A stretch of 64,000 nt of DNA. It comes from Variovorax beijingensis (GTDB lineage Bacteria > Pseudomonadota > Gammaproteobacteria > Burkholderiales > Burkholderiaceae_C). The position numbers and the translations under genes are program-made. Positions 1 to 8,266 of this stretch are shown piece after piece; positions within the stretch are counted from its first letter, which is position 1; each line of letters starts with the position of its first letter. Below the pieces are notes generated by a model. It had not been told where the DNA came from. It was given only the letters and a program-made list of their open reading frames with translations, and did no database searches. Where the stretch lies: the NCBI RefSeq assembly GCF_003951285.1, contig NZ_RXFQ01000019.1, positions 1-64,000 of the forward strand, in the 5' to 3' direction.

Positions 1-122
1 ATCGGGCATGACGCCCGGGGTGGGCGCTGCGGGCGTGCCGCCAGGCCAAGGGCCGGCCCATCTGGGTACCCATCCGATGCGGGAAACGGGGCGCCTGTCG
101 TACGATAGGTTTTGGCCGCTGC

Positions 123-147
123 GGCCCTGAGAGAACTCTCCAGGGCC
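123..147. repeat. Inverted repeat ahead of the first gene
   Basis: Seven-base arms GGCCCTG (123-129) and CAGGGCC (141-147) enclose GAGAG/CTCTC, so the whole 25 bases can fold as a bulged hairpin. It lies 48 bases before the first gene. It could end a gene lying to the left of the window or serve as an operator. No T-run follows, so a classical terminator is not supported. Confidence 0.4.
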
Positions 148-194
148 ATCCGCCAGGTCAGGCAGCAGCCGACGAGACATACTGCCATCGTGAC

Positions 195-1103
195 ATGAGC
201 CCGGTATTCCTGTTGCTTGTTCATGCGGATCCTCAGCAGGCAAAGCGCTTGCTGCGGCGGCTGGTTCCGGTCGGCCGCTGCATTGTCCATGTCGATGCCA
301 AGGCCGAACTTTCCGCGTTCCGGATCGACGATCCACGCGCAAGTTACGTGAAGGACCGTGTCGACGTGCGCTGGGGCGCCATCTCCCAGGTCGATGCCAC
401 CCTGAGGCTCATGCGCACCGCGCTCGCGGAATGCGAGGTGTCGCAGGTGAGCCATTTCATGCTGCTTTCGGGCAACTGCTATCCCTTGCGTCCGCTGGAA
501 GAATTCCGAACCTTCTCGCAGCTGCATGCCGGCTCGAACTTCATCAAGATGATTCCGCTGGCAAGCACGCGCAAGCTGCATGAGCGGGTTCGCCACTTCT
601 GGTTCTACGAGGACCTCCCGGTGGACGGACGGAAATTCACCCTGGCGCGGCTGTCGCGCGGCCTCCTGCAATTCCTCGGCAAGCTCGGGCGCCGGTCGTT
701 CCCGCTCGTTGCGCAGTGGCACTTCGGTTCCCAATGGTGGGCGCTGACCCCTGAAGCGGTGAGCTACCTCGTGTCGTATCCGCATGAAGCGTCCGTGAAG
801 CGATTTCTTCGGTTTTCCAAGGCGCCCGACGAGATCTACTTTCATACGCTGCTCGCAAACTCCCCGCTGCAGCACACCGTGGAGCCCGTCAGCGGAAGCG
901 GCGTCTGGGATGCGGCGAACCTGCACCTGATCGATCCCTCGCTGTCGCGCTGGTTCCACACCTCGGACTACGAGGAGATCGTCGCGTCGGGCAAGTGGTT
1001 CGTGCGCAAGGTCGGCAGCGGCATCTCCAGCGATCTGTGCGACAGGCTGGACCGCAACGGCAATCACAACCTGGTCGCGCAAGCGGGCAAAGAGACTGCG
1101 TAG
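195..1103 (+). CDS. Core-2/I-branching-type glycosyltransferase (GT14-like)
   Basis: 302 residues resembling the beta-1,6-N-acetylglucosaminyltransferase (core-2/I-branching) family. The N-terminus has the hallmark LLVHADP start, HVDAK at 32-36, a WG pair at 60-61, the LLSGNCYPLRP block at 90-100, GSQWW at 178-182 and PDEIYFHTLL near 211-220. Family members transfer a sugar to a surface glycan. There is no signal peptide or membrane segment, so it is probably cytoplasmic. No other polysaccharide gene lies nearby in the window, so the acceptor is unknown. The family call is fairly secure and the substrate is not. The ATG has only a weak ribosome binding site. Confidence 0.75.
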   Translation: MSPVFLLLVHADPQQAKRLLRRLVPVGRCIVHVDAKAELSAFRIDDPRASYVKDRVDVRWGAISQVDATLRLMRTALAECEVSQVSHFMLLSGNCYPLRPLEEFRTFSQLHAGSNFIKMIPLASTRKLHERVRHFWFYEDLPVDGRKFTLARLSRGLLQFLGKLGRRSFPLVAQWHFGSQWWALTPEAVSYLVSYPHEASVKRFLRFSKAPDEIYFHTLLANSPLQHTVEPVSGSGVWDAANLHLIDPSLSRWFHTSDYEEIVASGKWFVRKVGSGISSDLCDRLDRNGNHNLVAQAGKETA

Positions 1104-1195
1104 GCGTGGGCGCCGCTTTGGCCCGACGATCCTCGTCGGTCCTAAAGGCAGAATACGGGCCGGGAGCGGTCGTACAGCCACAGGAGTTGCAGCGC

Positions 1196-1435
1196 ATGAG
1201 GATCGAACCACAATCCACGTTCACCGGGAGAAAGGCCGATGCCTTCGAACTGAAGATCCGATTTGCATGCGGGGCGCTGCTGGGCCTTGTGGTCGGCCTG
1301 GGCATGTGCGTCAGGCTGTGGCCGCTGAGCATCTTCGGGGCATGCGTGCTCGTGGCGCTCGCCGTCGCCGCCTGCGGTTTCTGCGCCGCTCGGTTTGGTG
1401 ACAGGTTCTGGGCCAATCTGCGATGGCTGCAGTAG
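1196..1435 (+). CDS. Small two-helix membrane protein, unknown function
   Basis: 79 residues. After a charged N-terminus there are two hydrophobic stretches, about residues 24-40 and 43-64, followed by a basic C-terminus. The ATG at 1196 is preceded by AGGAG at the right spacing. An upstream in-frame start at 995 would overlap the glycosyltransferase and add 67 residues with no protein-like character, so it was not used. No family is recognised. Confidence 0.5.
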   Translation: MRIEPQSTFTGRKADAFELKIRFACGALLGLVVGLGMCVRLWPLSIFGACVLVALAVAACGFCAARFGDRFWANLRWLQ

Positions 1436-1484
1436 CTGACCGCATCGCCGGCCACCGCTCAACCAGTGACAGGGACTGCATCTG

Positions 1485-2141
1485 ATGTTCTTTTCTCGCA
1501 AACCGAAGCCGCCTTCCTCGAGGCTCATTCAGATTCACGAGTACATCGACCTGCTCCACGGAGGCACCGAGGATCACGCCGCAAGCGACGCGGTCAAGCA
1601 AAGCGCCGTGGCGCTTGCGCACAGCCTTCGTGGGCCCCTGCAATTGAAAGCATGGACAGCCCCGGCGTTGGCACAGGTCTTTGCCCGCCGCTCGCAGGCG
1701 CACGATGCATTGCTGGTTCATGTGCCCCTCGACATCCGCGATTGCTTCCTGATCGCCATATTCAGGAACGGTGCGCCCACCGCGCAGGAGCATCTTCTTT
1801 TCGACATTGGCGCGGAATACCAGGAGCCCATGCTGGATTGCCCCGAGTTCGGCGTGGCGGAGCCGGCGAACGAAGTCAACATCCGTCACTGGATTCCGTT
1901 GCTGCAGGGCGAGCCGACCGCGTTCGCGGTCATTGAACGGCGCGGCGGAACCTACATGCAGGTGTTTGCCGACGTCGAGGGCTTTCATCTGGAGCACCAG
2001 CTGGTCACCCCTGGGGCGCACTACCGCGGGGCCGAGCCGGTCAGCGCCGAGGAAGCCGTCGGCATCCTGGTGTCGTACGCATGCGAAAAATACGAGTGGG
2101 CCTGCAAGCCCTGGGAGCGGCTCGAACTGCCGGCCACGTGA
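1485..2141 (+). CDS. Conserved-type hypothetical protein
   Basis: 218 residues, acidic and soluble-looking, with no signal peptide, membrane segment or recognisable catalytic motif. Composition and codon use match the neighbouring real genes, which supports it being coding. It lies 49 bases after the small membrane protein and just before parD on the same strand, but no shared role is apparent. Confidence 0.5.
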   Translation: MFFSRKPKPPSSRLIQIHEYIDLLHGGTEDHAASDAVKQSAVALAHSLRGPLQLKAWTAPALAQVFARRSQAHDALLVHVPLDIRDCFLIAIFRNGAPTAQEHLLFDIGAEYQEPMLDCPEFGVAEPANEVNIRHWIPLLQGEPTAFAVIERRGGTYMQVFADVEGFHLEHQLVTPGAHYRGAEPVSAEEAVGILVSYACEKYEWACKPWERLELPAT

Positions 2142-2175
2142 TCCGGGAGTTTGCCAAACGCAATGGACTTCTTCC

Positions 2176-2436
2176 ATGAGAACCATGAACGTATCCCTTC
2201 CGGAAGCCATGAAGTCGTTCGTGGATGAGCAAGTGGTCGAACGCGGCTACGGCACAAGCAGTGAGTACGTGCGCGATCTCATCCGACGGGACCAGCAGCG
2301 GCTGCAGCTGCGCAGTCTGTTGCTCCAAGGAGGCCTCTCGGCGCCCGCCGCCGGGGTAGACGCAGCCTACTTCGACGGTTTGCGTGAGAAGGTGCGCAAT
2401 GCGGGCAAAAAGGCAGCCAGGGCCGGCGGCAGGTGA
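2176..2436 (+). CDS. parD: ParD-family antitoxin
   Basis: 86 residues; an alternative ATG at 2185 gives 83. The N-terminal MNVSLPEAMKSFVDEQV followed by GYGTSSEYVRDLIRRDQ is the ribbon-helix-helix signature of ParD/CopG antitoxins, which bind DNA and neutralise ParE. The C-terminal half is the expected charged, flexible toxin-binding tail. Its stop overlaps the GTG of the parE-like gene (GTGA), the usual arrangement for a translationally coupled toxin-antitoxin pair. The toxin partner is damaged, so this antitoxin may be an orphan. Confidence 0.85.
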   Translation: MRTMNVSLPEAMKSFVDEQVVERGYGTSSEYVRDLIRRDQQRLQLRSLLLQGGLSAPAAGVDAAYFDGLREKVRNAGKKAARAGGR

Positions 2437-2675
2437 AGGCGAAAGCGGTCATCCCGCGAAAGCAGGCCAACCAGGACGTTGAGGACGCCATCGTCTATTG
2501 CCCGAGTGAAGGTGCGGGAAGTGCCGCACTCGATTTCGTCGACGAACTAAAAAATGCCTACAGCCACGTCAGCCGCCATCCCGGCACGGGTTCCATGAGC
2601 TATGCCCATCCGCATACGCCTGAGCTTTGCAGACGGCGCTCCCGCGCTAACGCTCCAGGAAGAGATCGGCAATGA
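2433..2675 (+). pseudogene. parE: ParE-family toxin, C-terminally truncated
   Basis: The GTG start overlaps the parD stop. Residues 1-59 read as a normal RelE/ParE toxin, with VIPRKQANQDVEDAIVY, AALDFVDELKNAYSHVSRHP and GTGSMSYAH. The frame then gives only a short Arg-rich tail and stops at residue 80, instead of the final 35 or so residues (the FPY...FY...V-R strand region) that complete the fold. The tail overlaps the 3' end of the convergent LysR gene, which suggests a rearrangement joined them. Probably inactive as a toxin; activity cannot be excluded from sequence. Confidence 0.7.
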
Positions 2676-3534
2676 CCGACCTCAGCCACTTGTTGGAAGG
2701 GTCCTGCTGATACCGCTCGTGCCAATGCTGCTTGATGGCGAATCCCGGCAGCGTGAAGGGCGGCTTGAACAACTTCACTTCGGCGATTCGCAGCAAGGTC
2801 TCGGCCACGCGCTCGGGCACCGTGATCATCAGATCCGTCTGTGCCACCAGTGCGCCGATGCCCAGGAAGTCGGGAAGGTGCAGGCTGATGTTCCGCTGCA
2901 CGCCAAGCCGGTCGAGTTCGCGCTCGACCAGCTCGTTGCCGGCTCCTGCCGCCGACACCACCACATGCTTCTCTCGCCTGAACATGCCTTGCGTCAGGCG
3001 GGAATGAATCCGGGGATGGTCCTTGCGTACGACGCAGACGAAGCGCTGATCGAACAATTTCTGCTGGTAGAAGCCCGCCTCCAGTTCCGGCATGAAGCCC
3101 ACGGCCAGGTCCGCATCCCCGGATTCCAGCATCTTGGGCGTCCGCGACGAGATGTGCGTGATCTCGACCCGGACCGACGGGGCGACCTCGCTCAGGCGGT
3201 TCATGAGCTGGGGCAGCAGCACGAGATGGGTGATGCCGGTCATGCACACGCGAAAGGAGCGCTGCGCCTTCGCCGGATCGAAGATCGCCTGCTGCCGCGT
3301 CACGGCGCGCAGCAACTCCAGCGCCTGCCGGACCGGCGCGACCAATGAAGTGGTGTGCGGCGTCGGCTGCATGCCGTCGGATGTGCGGACAAAGAGCGGA
3401 TCGCCGAAGTGCCGCCGCAGCCGCGCCAATGCGATGCTGATGGACGACTGCGGCATGCCGAGGTTCTCGCCGGCCCGCGAGACGCTGCGCGTCTTGTAGA
3501 CCTCGTCGAAGATGCTGAGCAGTTTGAGATCCAT
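2647..3534 (-). CDS. LysR-family transcriptional regulator
   Basis: 295 residues. The winged helix-turn-helix is at residues 1-60 (SRAGENLGMPQSSISIALARL, then DPLFVRTSDGM), and the remainder is a periplasmic-binding-like effector domain. Residues 60-110 resemble the NodD/NahR branch (PVRQALELL, RSFRVCMTGITHLVLLP). It is divergent from the small secreted protein at 3608 with 73 bases between them, where LysR regulators often bind. A tandem TTTGGCGTA repeat lies in that gap near 3550-3567. The ligand is unknown. Confidence 0.9.
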   Translation of the reverse strand: MDLKLLSIFDEVYKTRSVSRAGENLGMPQSSISIALARLRRHFGDPLFVRTSDGMQPTPHTTSLVAPVRQALELLRAVTRQQAIFDPAKAQRSFRVCMTGITHLVLLPQLMNRLSEVAPSVRVEITHISSRTPKMLESGDADLAVGFMPELEAGFYQQKLFDQRFVCVVRKDHPRIHSRLTQGMFRREKHVVVSAAGAGNELVERELDRLGVQRNISLHLPDFLGIGALVAQTDLMITVPERVAETLLRIAEVKLFKPPFTLPGFAIKQHWHERYQQDPSNKWLRSVIADLFLER

Positions 3535-3607
3535 TATTCAGATTCCTGATTTGGCGTATTTGGCGTATGCCATGTTCTAAATACTGCCACAGACCTAGGA
3601 TCGCCGG

Positions 3608-3910
3608 ATGACACTGAAACCGCTGATCGTGGCTTGCGCCTTCCTTCCTCTCGCCACGCTCGCGGATGCTTCCTCGGCATCGAGGCAAGCCGATCCCCCG
3701 GCCGTGAGCGCCTTCTATCGCCATCCCGAGCACTGCGCCTATATGGCGGGACTTCCCGAGAACGACTCGCCCGAATTCATCAAGCGCTTCGAGGTCGACG
3801 TCCAGGCGGCGGTGGAGGCCTTGCGGGTCCGGAATCCATCGCTGCAACTGACGGATGCCCTGTTCCATCTCAAGGCCGGGTGCGACCGGACCTTGGCAAG
3901 GATGAAATAG
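3608..3910 (+). CDS. Small secreted protein, unknown function
   Basis: 100 residues with a hydrophobic N-terminal signal sequence (about 1-20, likely cleaved after the LADAS region). The mature part holds two cysteines, in HCAYMAGLP and AGCDRTL, which could form a disulfide in the periplasm. The divergent LysR gene may control it. No known domain is recognised. Confidence 0.5.
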   Translation: MTLKPLIVACAFLPLATLADASSASRQADPPAVSAFYRHPEHCAYMAGLPENDSPEFIKRFEVDVQAAVEALRVRNPSLQLTDALFHLKAGCDRTLARMK

Positions 3911-3975
3911 CGACAAAGCGCTTGACCCTCTCGTAGCGGCAGGGTCTAGGATGCCTTCAACTGAAGAGGGAAGGC

Positions 3976-5016
3976 ATGTTCTTGAAGATCGGTGAACTTG
4001 CCCGGCGCGCCGGGCTGACAGTGCGCGCATTGCGCCACTATGACGACATCGCACTGCTGGTGCCATCCGAAAGATCGAGTGGCGGATATCGCCTGTACGG
4101 CCGGAAAGACGTGGCACGGCTTTATCGCATCCAGGCGCTGCGGCGGCTCGACTTGTCGCTCGCAGACATTCAAGGCCTGCTCGACAACGCGGCCGGCGGG
4201 CTTTCGGAAGTCGTGGCCCGGCAGGTGGCGCAGCTCGACCGTGAAATCCTGCAGGCATCGGCGCTGCGCGCCCATCTGCTTGCACTGCAGGGCCAGCTGC
4301 AGGCCAGCCAGGAGCCCGGCATCGACGACTGGCTGCTGGCACTCGAGAGCATGGTCGCCGGTGCGAAGTACTTCAGCGACGACGAACAGCGCGCGCTCTC
4401 CACGCAACGCAGTGGTTTCGCCGATGCGACGGCGCCCGAGCGCGCAGAGCTGACGACCTGGCTGCACAGCCTGGTCGCAACCGGTGCATCGCCCGAGAGC
4501 CCGCAGGCGCAGGCCCTGGCGCAGCGTTGGATCGCACTGCTGCTCGAAGAAGCAGGGGGCGACGAAGGCCTGCTGATGAAAATCTACGCCATGCACTGGA
4601 ACGAGCCGTCGCTCCATGCGATGACGGGCGTGGACCGCGCCGGCATCCGGTACATCTCGCACGCGATGGCGTTCGCGCGCCTCGAGCGCTATGCGCCCTA
4701 CTGCAGCGCCGGCGAGATGGCCACGCTGCGCCAGCATTACGTTGCGCAGACGGACGCGTGGCCGCCGCTCATTGCAGAGGTTCGGCAACAGATGTCGGCG
4801 GGCGCCCCCGCCGATGGCGCGGCCATGCGCGCGCTGGCGCAGCGCTGGCAGGCGCTGTCGCTGGCCAAGGCCGGCGGCAGTGCGTCGCTGCATGCGAAGC
4901 TGCAGCGGGCGTTCCGCCACGACGCGGCTCTGCGGTCCGGCTCGGGCATCGATGAGACGCTGGCAGCCTACGTGGGGCAGGCGATGGCATGCCTGGACGG
5001 CACACAGGTCTCCTGA
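3976..5016 (+). CDS. MerR-family regulator with long TipAS-like effector domain
   Basis: 346 residues, well above the usual 130-150 of metal-sensing MerR proteins. Residues 3-70 are the MerR winged helix (IGELARRAGLTVRALRHYDDIALL, then SGGYRLYG) followed by a coiled-coil dimerisation helix. From about residue 150 the protein is helical and appears to contain two related units with ALAQRW motifs, like the TipAS antibiotic-binding domain of TipA-type regulators. Such proteins bind hydrophobic or bulky ligands. AGAGGGAAGG precedes the ATG. The gene ends immediately before the oxygenase, suggesting co-transcription. Confidence 0.85.
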   Translation: MFLKIGELARRAGLTVRALRHYDDIALLVPSERSSGGYRLYGRKDVARLYRIQALRRLDLSLADIQGLLDNAAGGLSEVVARQVAQLDREILQASALRAHLLALQGQLQASQEPGIDDWLLALESMVAGAKYFSDDEQRALSTQRSGFADATAPERAELTTWLHSLVATGASPESPQAQALAQRWIALLLEEAGGDEGLLMKIYAMHWNEPSLHAMTGVDRAGIRYISHAMAFARLERYAPYCSAGEMATLRQHYVAQTDAWPPLIAEVRQQMSAGAPADGAAMRALAQRWQALSLAKAGGSASLHAKLQRAFRHDAALRSGSGIDETLAAYVGQAMACLDGTQVS

Positions 5017-5037
5017 ATGAACCCGGAAAGGCACCAC

Positions 5038-6465
5038 ATGAACGCACAAGCACAGAAGAGCCCTCATTTCTTTACCGGCAACTACGCGCCGCTGACCGAG
5101 GAGCACGACATCGCGGCGCTCGACATCGAAGGCACGCTGCCGCCCGGGCTGTCGGGCAGCCTGTACCGGGTCGGCCCCAGCCCGCAATACGCACCGCGCG
5201 ACGACAGCTATCACTGGTTCTCCGGCGACGGCATGGTGCATGCCTTCCACATCGGCAAGGGCAGGGTGTCGTACCGCAACCGCTGGGCGCGCACGCCGAA
5301 GTGGCAGCTCGAACATGAAGCCGGACGCGCGCTCTTCGGCACCTTCGGCAACCCTGCCACCAGCGACCCGCTGGCGCAGGGCCGCAACGGCGGCACCGCC
5401 AACACCAGCATGCTGTGGCACGGCGGCCGCCTGTTCGCCCTCGAAGAGTCGCACCAGCCTTTCGAGCTCGACGCCCTCACGCTGGCGTCCAAGGGGCACC
5501 AGAGCTTCGGCGACCGCGTGACCTCGCGCTGCACCGCGCACCCGAAGGTCGACCCCGAGAGCGGCGAACTGCACTTCTTCGCGTACTCGCCCGACGGCCC
5601 CTGTTCGCCGACCATGCTCTACGGCGTGATGGACAGGCACTGCGAGGTCGCGCAACTCCAGTCGTTCACGGCGCCGTATGCCAGCATGGTGCACGACTTC
5701 ATGGTGACGCGCGGACACGTGCTCTTTCCCGTGATGCCGCTGACGCTCAGCGTGGAACGCGCCATGCGCGGCCAGCCGCTGCTGGCATGGGATGCCGCCA
5801 GGCGCACCCATGTCGGCGTGATGCGCCGTGGCAGTGCAGTCGACACATTGCGCTGGTTCGACACCGATGCCTGCCATGTGTTCCACGTGATGAATGCCTG
5901 GGACGACGGCGACACCATCGTGGCCTACGTGATGCAGTCGGACACCGCGCCCGGACTGCCCGACGCCGAAGGCCGCGCCGGCGATCCCGCAGCCATGGCG
6001 GCGCGCCTGTGCCGATGGACCTTCGACATGGCCGGCGAGAGCCGCGGCTTCCAGCGTGAATACCTCGACGATCTGGTGGCGGAGTTTCCGCGCATCGACG
6101 AGCGCTACACGGGGCGGCGCAACCGCTGCGGCTTCTACACCTGCCATGCAACGCCGCGGGCGCGGGATGACACGCAGAGCGTGCTCTACGACAGCCTGGC
6201 CCGATTCGACTTCGACACCGGCGAGCGCAGCCTGTACACGCTACCGAACGGCGACGTCGTGTCCGAACCGGTGTTCGTGCCGCGCGATGAAGGCTCGGCC
6301 GAGGGCGACGGCTGGCTGCTTGCCGTGGTCTGGCGTGAAGATGAAAGGCGCAGCGACCTGCTGGTGCTCGATGCCACGGACCTGCCTGCGGGGCCTGTCG
6401 CGGTGGCCCGCTTGCCGCACCGTGTGCCGTTCGGCTTTCACGGGACCTGGCGACCTGGCTTGTAG
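5038..6465 (+). CDS. Carotenoid-cleavage/lignostilbene-type dioxygenase
   Basis: 475 residues. The retinal pigment epithelium/carotenoid oxygenase fold is shown by GSLYRVGPSP, WFSGDGMVHAF and four histidines in conserved positions for Fe(II) ligation: H168 (TAHPK), H219 (MVHDF), H283 (VFHVMNAW) and H468 (FGFHGTW). The family cleaves C=C bonds of carotenoids, apocarotenoids or stilbenes with O2. ATG 5038 is chosen because GGAAAGG precedes it; ATG 5017 abuts the regulator stop. The MerR/TipAS-like gene upstream probably controls it. The substrate is unknown; stilbene or lignin-derived compounds are as likely as carotenoids. Confidence 0.85.
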   Translation: MNAQAQKSPHFFTGNYAPLTEEHDIAALDIEGTLPPGLSGSLYRVGPSPQYAPRDDSYHWFSGDGMVHAFHIGKGRVSYRNRWARTPKWQLEHEAGRALFGTFGNPATSDPLAQGRNGGTANTSMLWHGGRLFALEESHQPFELDALTLASKGHQSFGDRVTSRCTAHPKVDPESGELHFFAYSPDGPCSPTMLYGVMDRHCEVAQLQSFTAPYASMVHDFMVTRGHVLFPVMPLTLSVERAMRGQPLLAWDAARRTHVGVMRRGSAVDTLRWFDTDACHVFHVMNAWDDGDTIVAYVMQSDTAPGLPDAEGRAGDPAAMAARLCRWTFDMAGESRGFQREYLDDLVAEFPRIDERYTGRRNRCGFYTCHATPRARDDTQSVLYDSLARFDFDTGERSLYTLPNGDVVSEPVFVPRDEGSAEGDGWLLAVVWREDERRSDLLVLDATDLPAGPVAVARLPHRVPFGFHGTWRPGL

Positions 6466-6525
6466 CGCCTGGCCGGCAGGCGCTGGAAACTTCGCGGCCG
6501 CGATCGCTATATTCCTTTCTTCGGA

Positions 6526-6540
6526 GTTGTTCTGTACAAC
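6526..6540. promoter_or_regulatory. NrtR box upstream of nrtR
   Basis: GTTGTTCTGTACAAC is an imperfect copy of the box GTTGTACAGTACAAC found twice upstream of the NAD operon at 7322 and 7345. It lies 24 bases before the nrtR start, which implies autoregulation. Confidence 0.8.
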
Positions 6541-6563
6541 CCAAACCAAGAGGAACTCGCGCC

Positions 6564-7307
6564 TTGAAGCCATCCCCCCAAAAGCCGGCCGGCCTGAACT
6601 TTCCCAGGCCGCTGGTCACCGTCGACGTGGTCATCTTCACCGTGCTGGAAGATGCGCTGAAGGTCATGCTGGTACGCCGACCGAACGGCCCCGACGATCC
6701 CTTTCCGGGCCGCTGGGCGCTTCCTGGAGGATTCATCGACGTCGACAGGGATGCCAGCCTGCTCGACTGCGCGCTGCGCAAGCTGCGCGAGAAGACCGGC
6801 GTCGCCGCACCCTATCTCGAACAGCTGGGCAGCTGGGGCGGCGCGCACCGCGATCCGCGCGGCTGGTCGGCCACGCATGCCTTCTTCGCGCTGATGCCGG
6901 CCCAGGACCTGGTGCTCGAAAAAGGCGAGAACGCTGCCCAGGTCGAATGGGTGGACGCCGCGGCCGCGGGCCGCAAGCGCCTGGCGTTCGACCATGCCGA
7001 GCTCCTGGCGAACGCCATCGCGCGGCTGCGCAGCAAGGTGGAATACACCTCGCTGCCGGCATTTCTCCTGAACGAGCCCTTCACGCTGCCGCAGCTGCAG
7101 CACACCTACGAGGTCGTGCTCGGCCGCGCCGTCGACAAGAGTGCCTTCCGCAAGCGGATGCTCGATGGCGCCTTCATGGAGGAAGCCGGCACGGTGGAGG
7201 GCGCCTCCGGGCGGCCGGCCATGGGCTACCGGCTGCGCGACCGCTCGCAGGCCGCCCTGTTTCCCCGGACCTTCAGCCCGCGGGATGCCGAGGCGCCGGA
7301 CGCTTGA
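6564..7307 (+). CDS. nrtR: NrtR, Nudix-related repressor of NAD metabolism
   Basis: 247 residues with an apparent TTG start after AAGAGGAACTCGC. The N-terminal Nudix-like domain keeps GRWALPGGFIDVD, but the Nudix box is degenerate: RKLREKTGV replaces RExxEExGx, so hydrolase activity is unlikely, as is typical of NrtR. The C-terminal winged helix (FTLPQLQHTYEVVLGRAVDKSAFRKRM, about 170-196) binds DNA. NrtR senses ADP-ribose or NAD metabolites and represses NAD salvage. Boxes before this gene and before the following operon support the call. The gene is separated from the operon by the tandem boxes. Confidence 0.93.
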   Translation: MKPSPQKPAGLNFPRPLVTVDVVIFTVLEDALKVMLVRRPNGPDDPFPGRWALPGGFIDVDRDASLLDCALRKLREKTGVAAPYLEQLGSWGGAHRDPRGWSATHAFFALMPAQDLVLEKGENAAQVEWVDAAAAGRKRLAFDHAELLANAIARLRSKVEYTSLPAFLLNEPFTLPQLQHTYEVVLGRAVDKSAFRKRMLDGAFMEEAGTVEGASGRPAMGYRLRDRSQAALFPRTFSPRDAEAPDA

Positions 7308-7321
7308 CTTTTTCTTTCGTG

Positions 7322-7359
7322 GTTGTACAGTACAACCAACAAGAGTTGTACAGTACAAC
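7322..7359. promoter_or_regulatory. Tandem NrtR boxes controlling the NAD operon
   Basis: Two identical perfect palindromes, GTTGTACAGTACAAC, at 7322-7336 and 7345-7359. Their centres are 23 bases apart, about two helical turns, so two NrtR dimers could sit on the same DNA face. The second ends 18 bases before the first operon ATG. This is strong evidence for repression of the downstream genes. Confidence 0.92.
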
Positions 7360-7377
7360 TAAAAAGAGGACGCCGCC

Positions 7378-8241
7378 ATGAAGCAGAACATCCATCTCCT
7401 CGTGATCGATCCGCAGAACGACTTCTGCGACCTGCCGGCCGACTGGCTCGGCACCGATGCCGCCACGCACGCGCCGCTGCAGCCGGCACTGCCGGTGGCC
7501 GGTGCCCACGCCGACATGCTGAGGCTGGCCGGCCTCATCCGCGAAGGGGCGGGCGGCATCGCCGGCATCACGGTCACGCTGGATTCGCACCACAGGTTCG
7601 ACATCGCGCATCCCACGTTCTGGCAGGCGCGCGGCGGCGGCGCCGTGGCGCCCTTCACCGCGATCACGGCGGCGCAGGTTCGCGCCGGCGACTACCGGCC
7701 CCGCGACGCCGCGGCCCTGCCGCGCGCGCTGGCCTACCTCGACGAACTCGAGCGCAGGGGCCGCTACACGCTGATGGTGTGGCCGGTGCACTGCGAGATC
7801 GGCAGCTGGGGCCACAACGTGCATGCCGCCGTCAAGGCGGCCTACAACGCCTGGGAAGACGCGCAGGCCGGCCTGGTGGAAAAGGTCGCCAAGGGCAGCA
7901 ATCCCTGGACCGAGCACTACAGCGCCGTCCAGGCCGAGGTGCCGGATGCGGACGATCCCGGCACCGCGCTCAACATGCGGCTGGTCGCGTCGCTCGACCG
8001 CGCCGACCTGGTCGTGATTGCCGGCGAAGCCAGCAGCCATTGCGTGAAGGCCACCACCGAGCACATCGCCGCCCACCTGCCGTCGGGCAGGCCCGAAAAG
8101 CTGGTGCTGGTCACCGACTGCATGAGCCCGGTGACCGGCTTCGAGGCCCAGCACCGGGCCTTCCTGAACGACATGGCCGCACGCGGCGTGCAGCTTCGCA
8201 CCAGCGCCGATGTGCTCGCACTGCTGGCGGCCAACGCCTGA
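7378..8241 (+). CDS. pncA: Nicotinamidase-like cysteine hydrolase
   Basis: 287 residues of the isochorismatase/nicotinamidase fold. The Asp of VIDPQNDFC (about residue 11), a downstream Lys in VAKGSNPWTEHYSAV and the Cys of GEASSHCVKAT fit the Asp-Lys-Cys catalytic triad. VWPVHCEIGSWG matches the nicotinamidase substrate and metal region. It would convert nicotinamide to nicotinate for PncB. It is longer than the usual 180-215 residues because of insertions between about 30 and 100. First gene after the tandem NrtR boxes, which makes the NAD-salvage role likely. A related amidase on another substrate is the alternative. Confidence 0.8.
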   Translation: MKQNIHLLVIDPQNDFCDLPADWLGTDAATHAPLQPALPVAGAHADMLRLAGLIREGAGGIAGITVTLDSHHRFDIAHPTFWQARGGGAVAPFTAITAAQVRAGDYRPRDAAALPRALAYLDELERRGRYTLMVWPVHCEIGSWGHNVHAAVKAAYNAWEDAQAGLVEKVAKGSNPWTEHYSAVQAEVPDADDPGTALNMRLVASLDRADLVVIAGEASSHCVKATTEHIAAHLPSGRPEKLVLVTDCMSPVTGFEAQHRAFLNDMAARGVQLRTSADVLALLAANA

Positions 8242-8266
8242 CGCCAACCGGTCCAAGGAGCACACC

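Noticed and set aside
3946..6147. A 733-residue open frame on the minus strand opposite the MerR and oxygenase genes
   Set aside because: High GC and third-position bias keep antisense frames open; it is Arg/His/Gly-rich without domain motifs and overlaps two well-supported genes.
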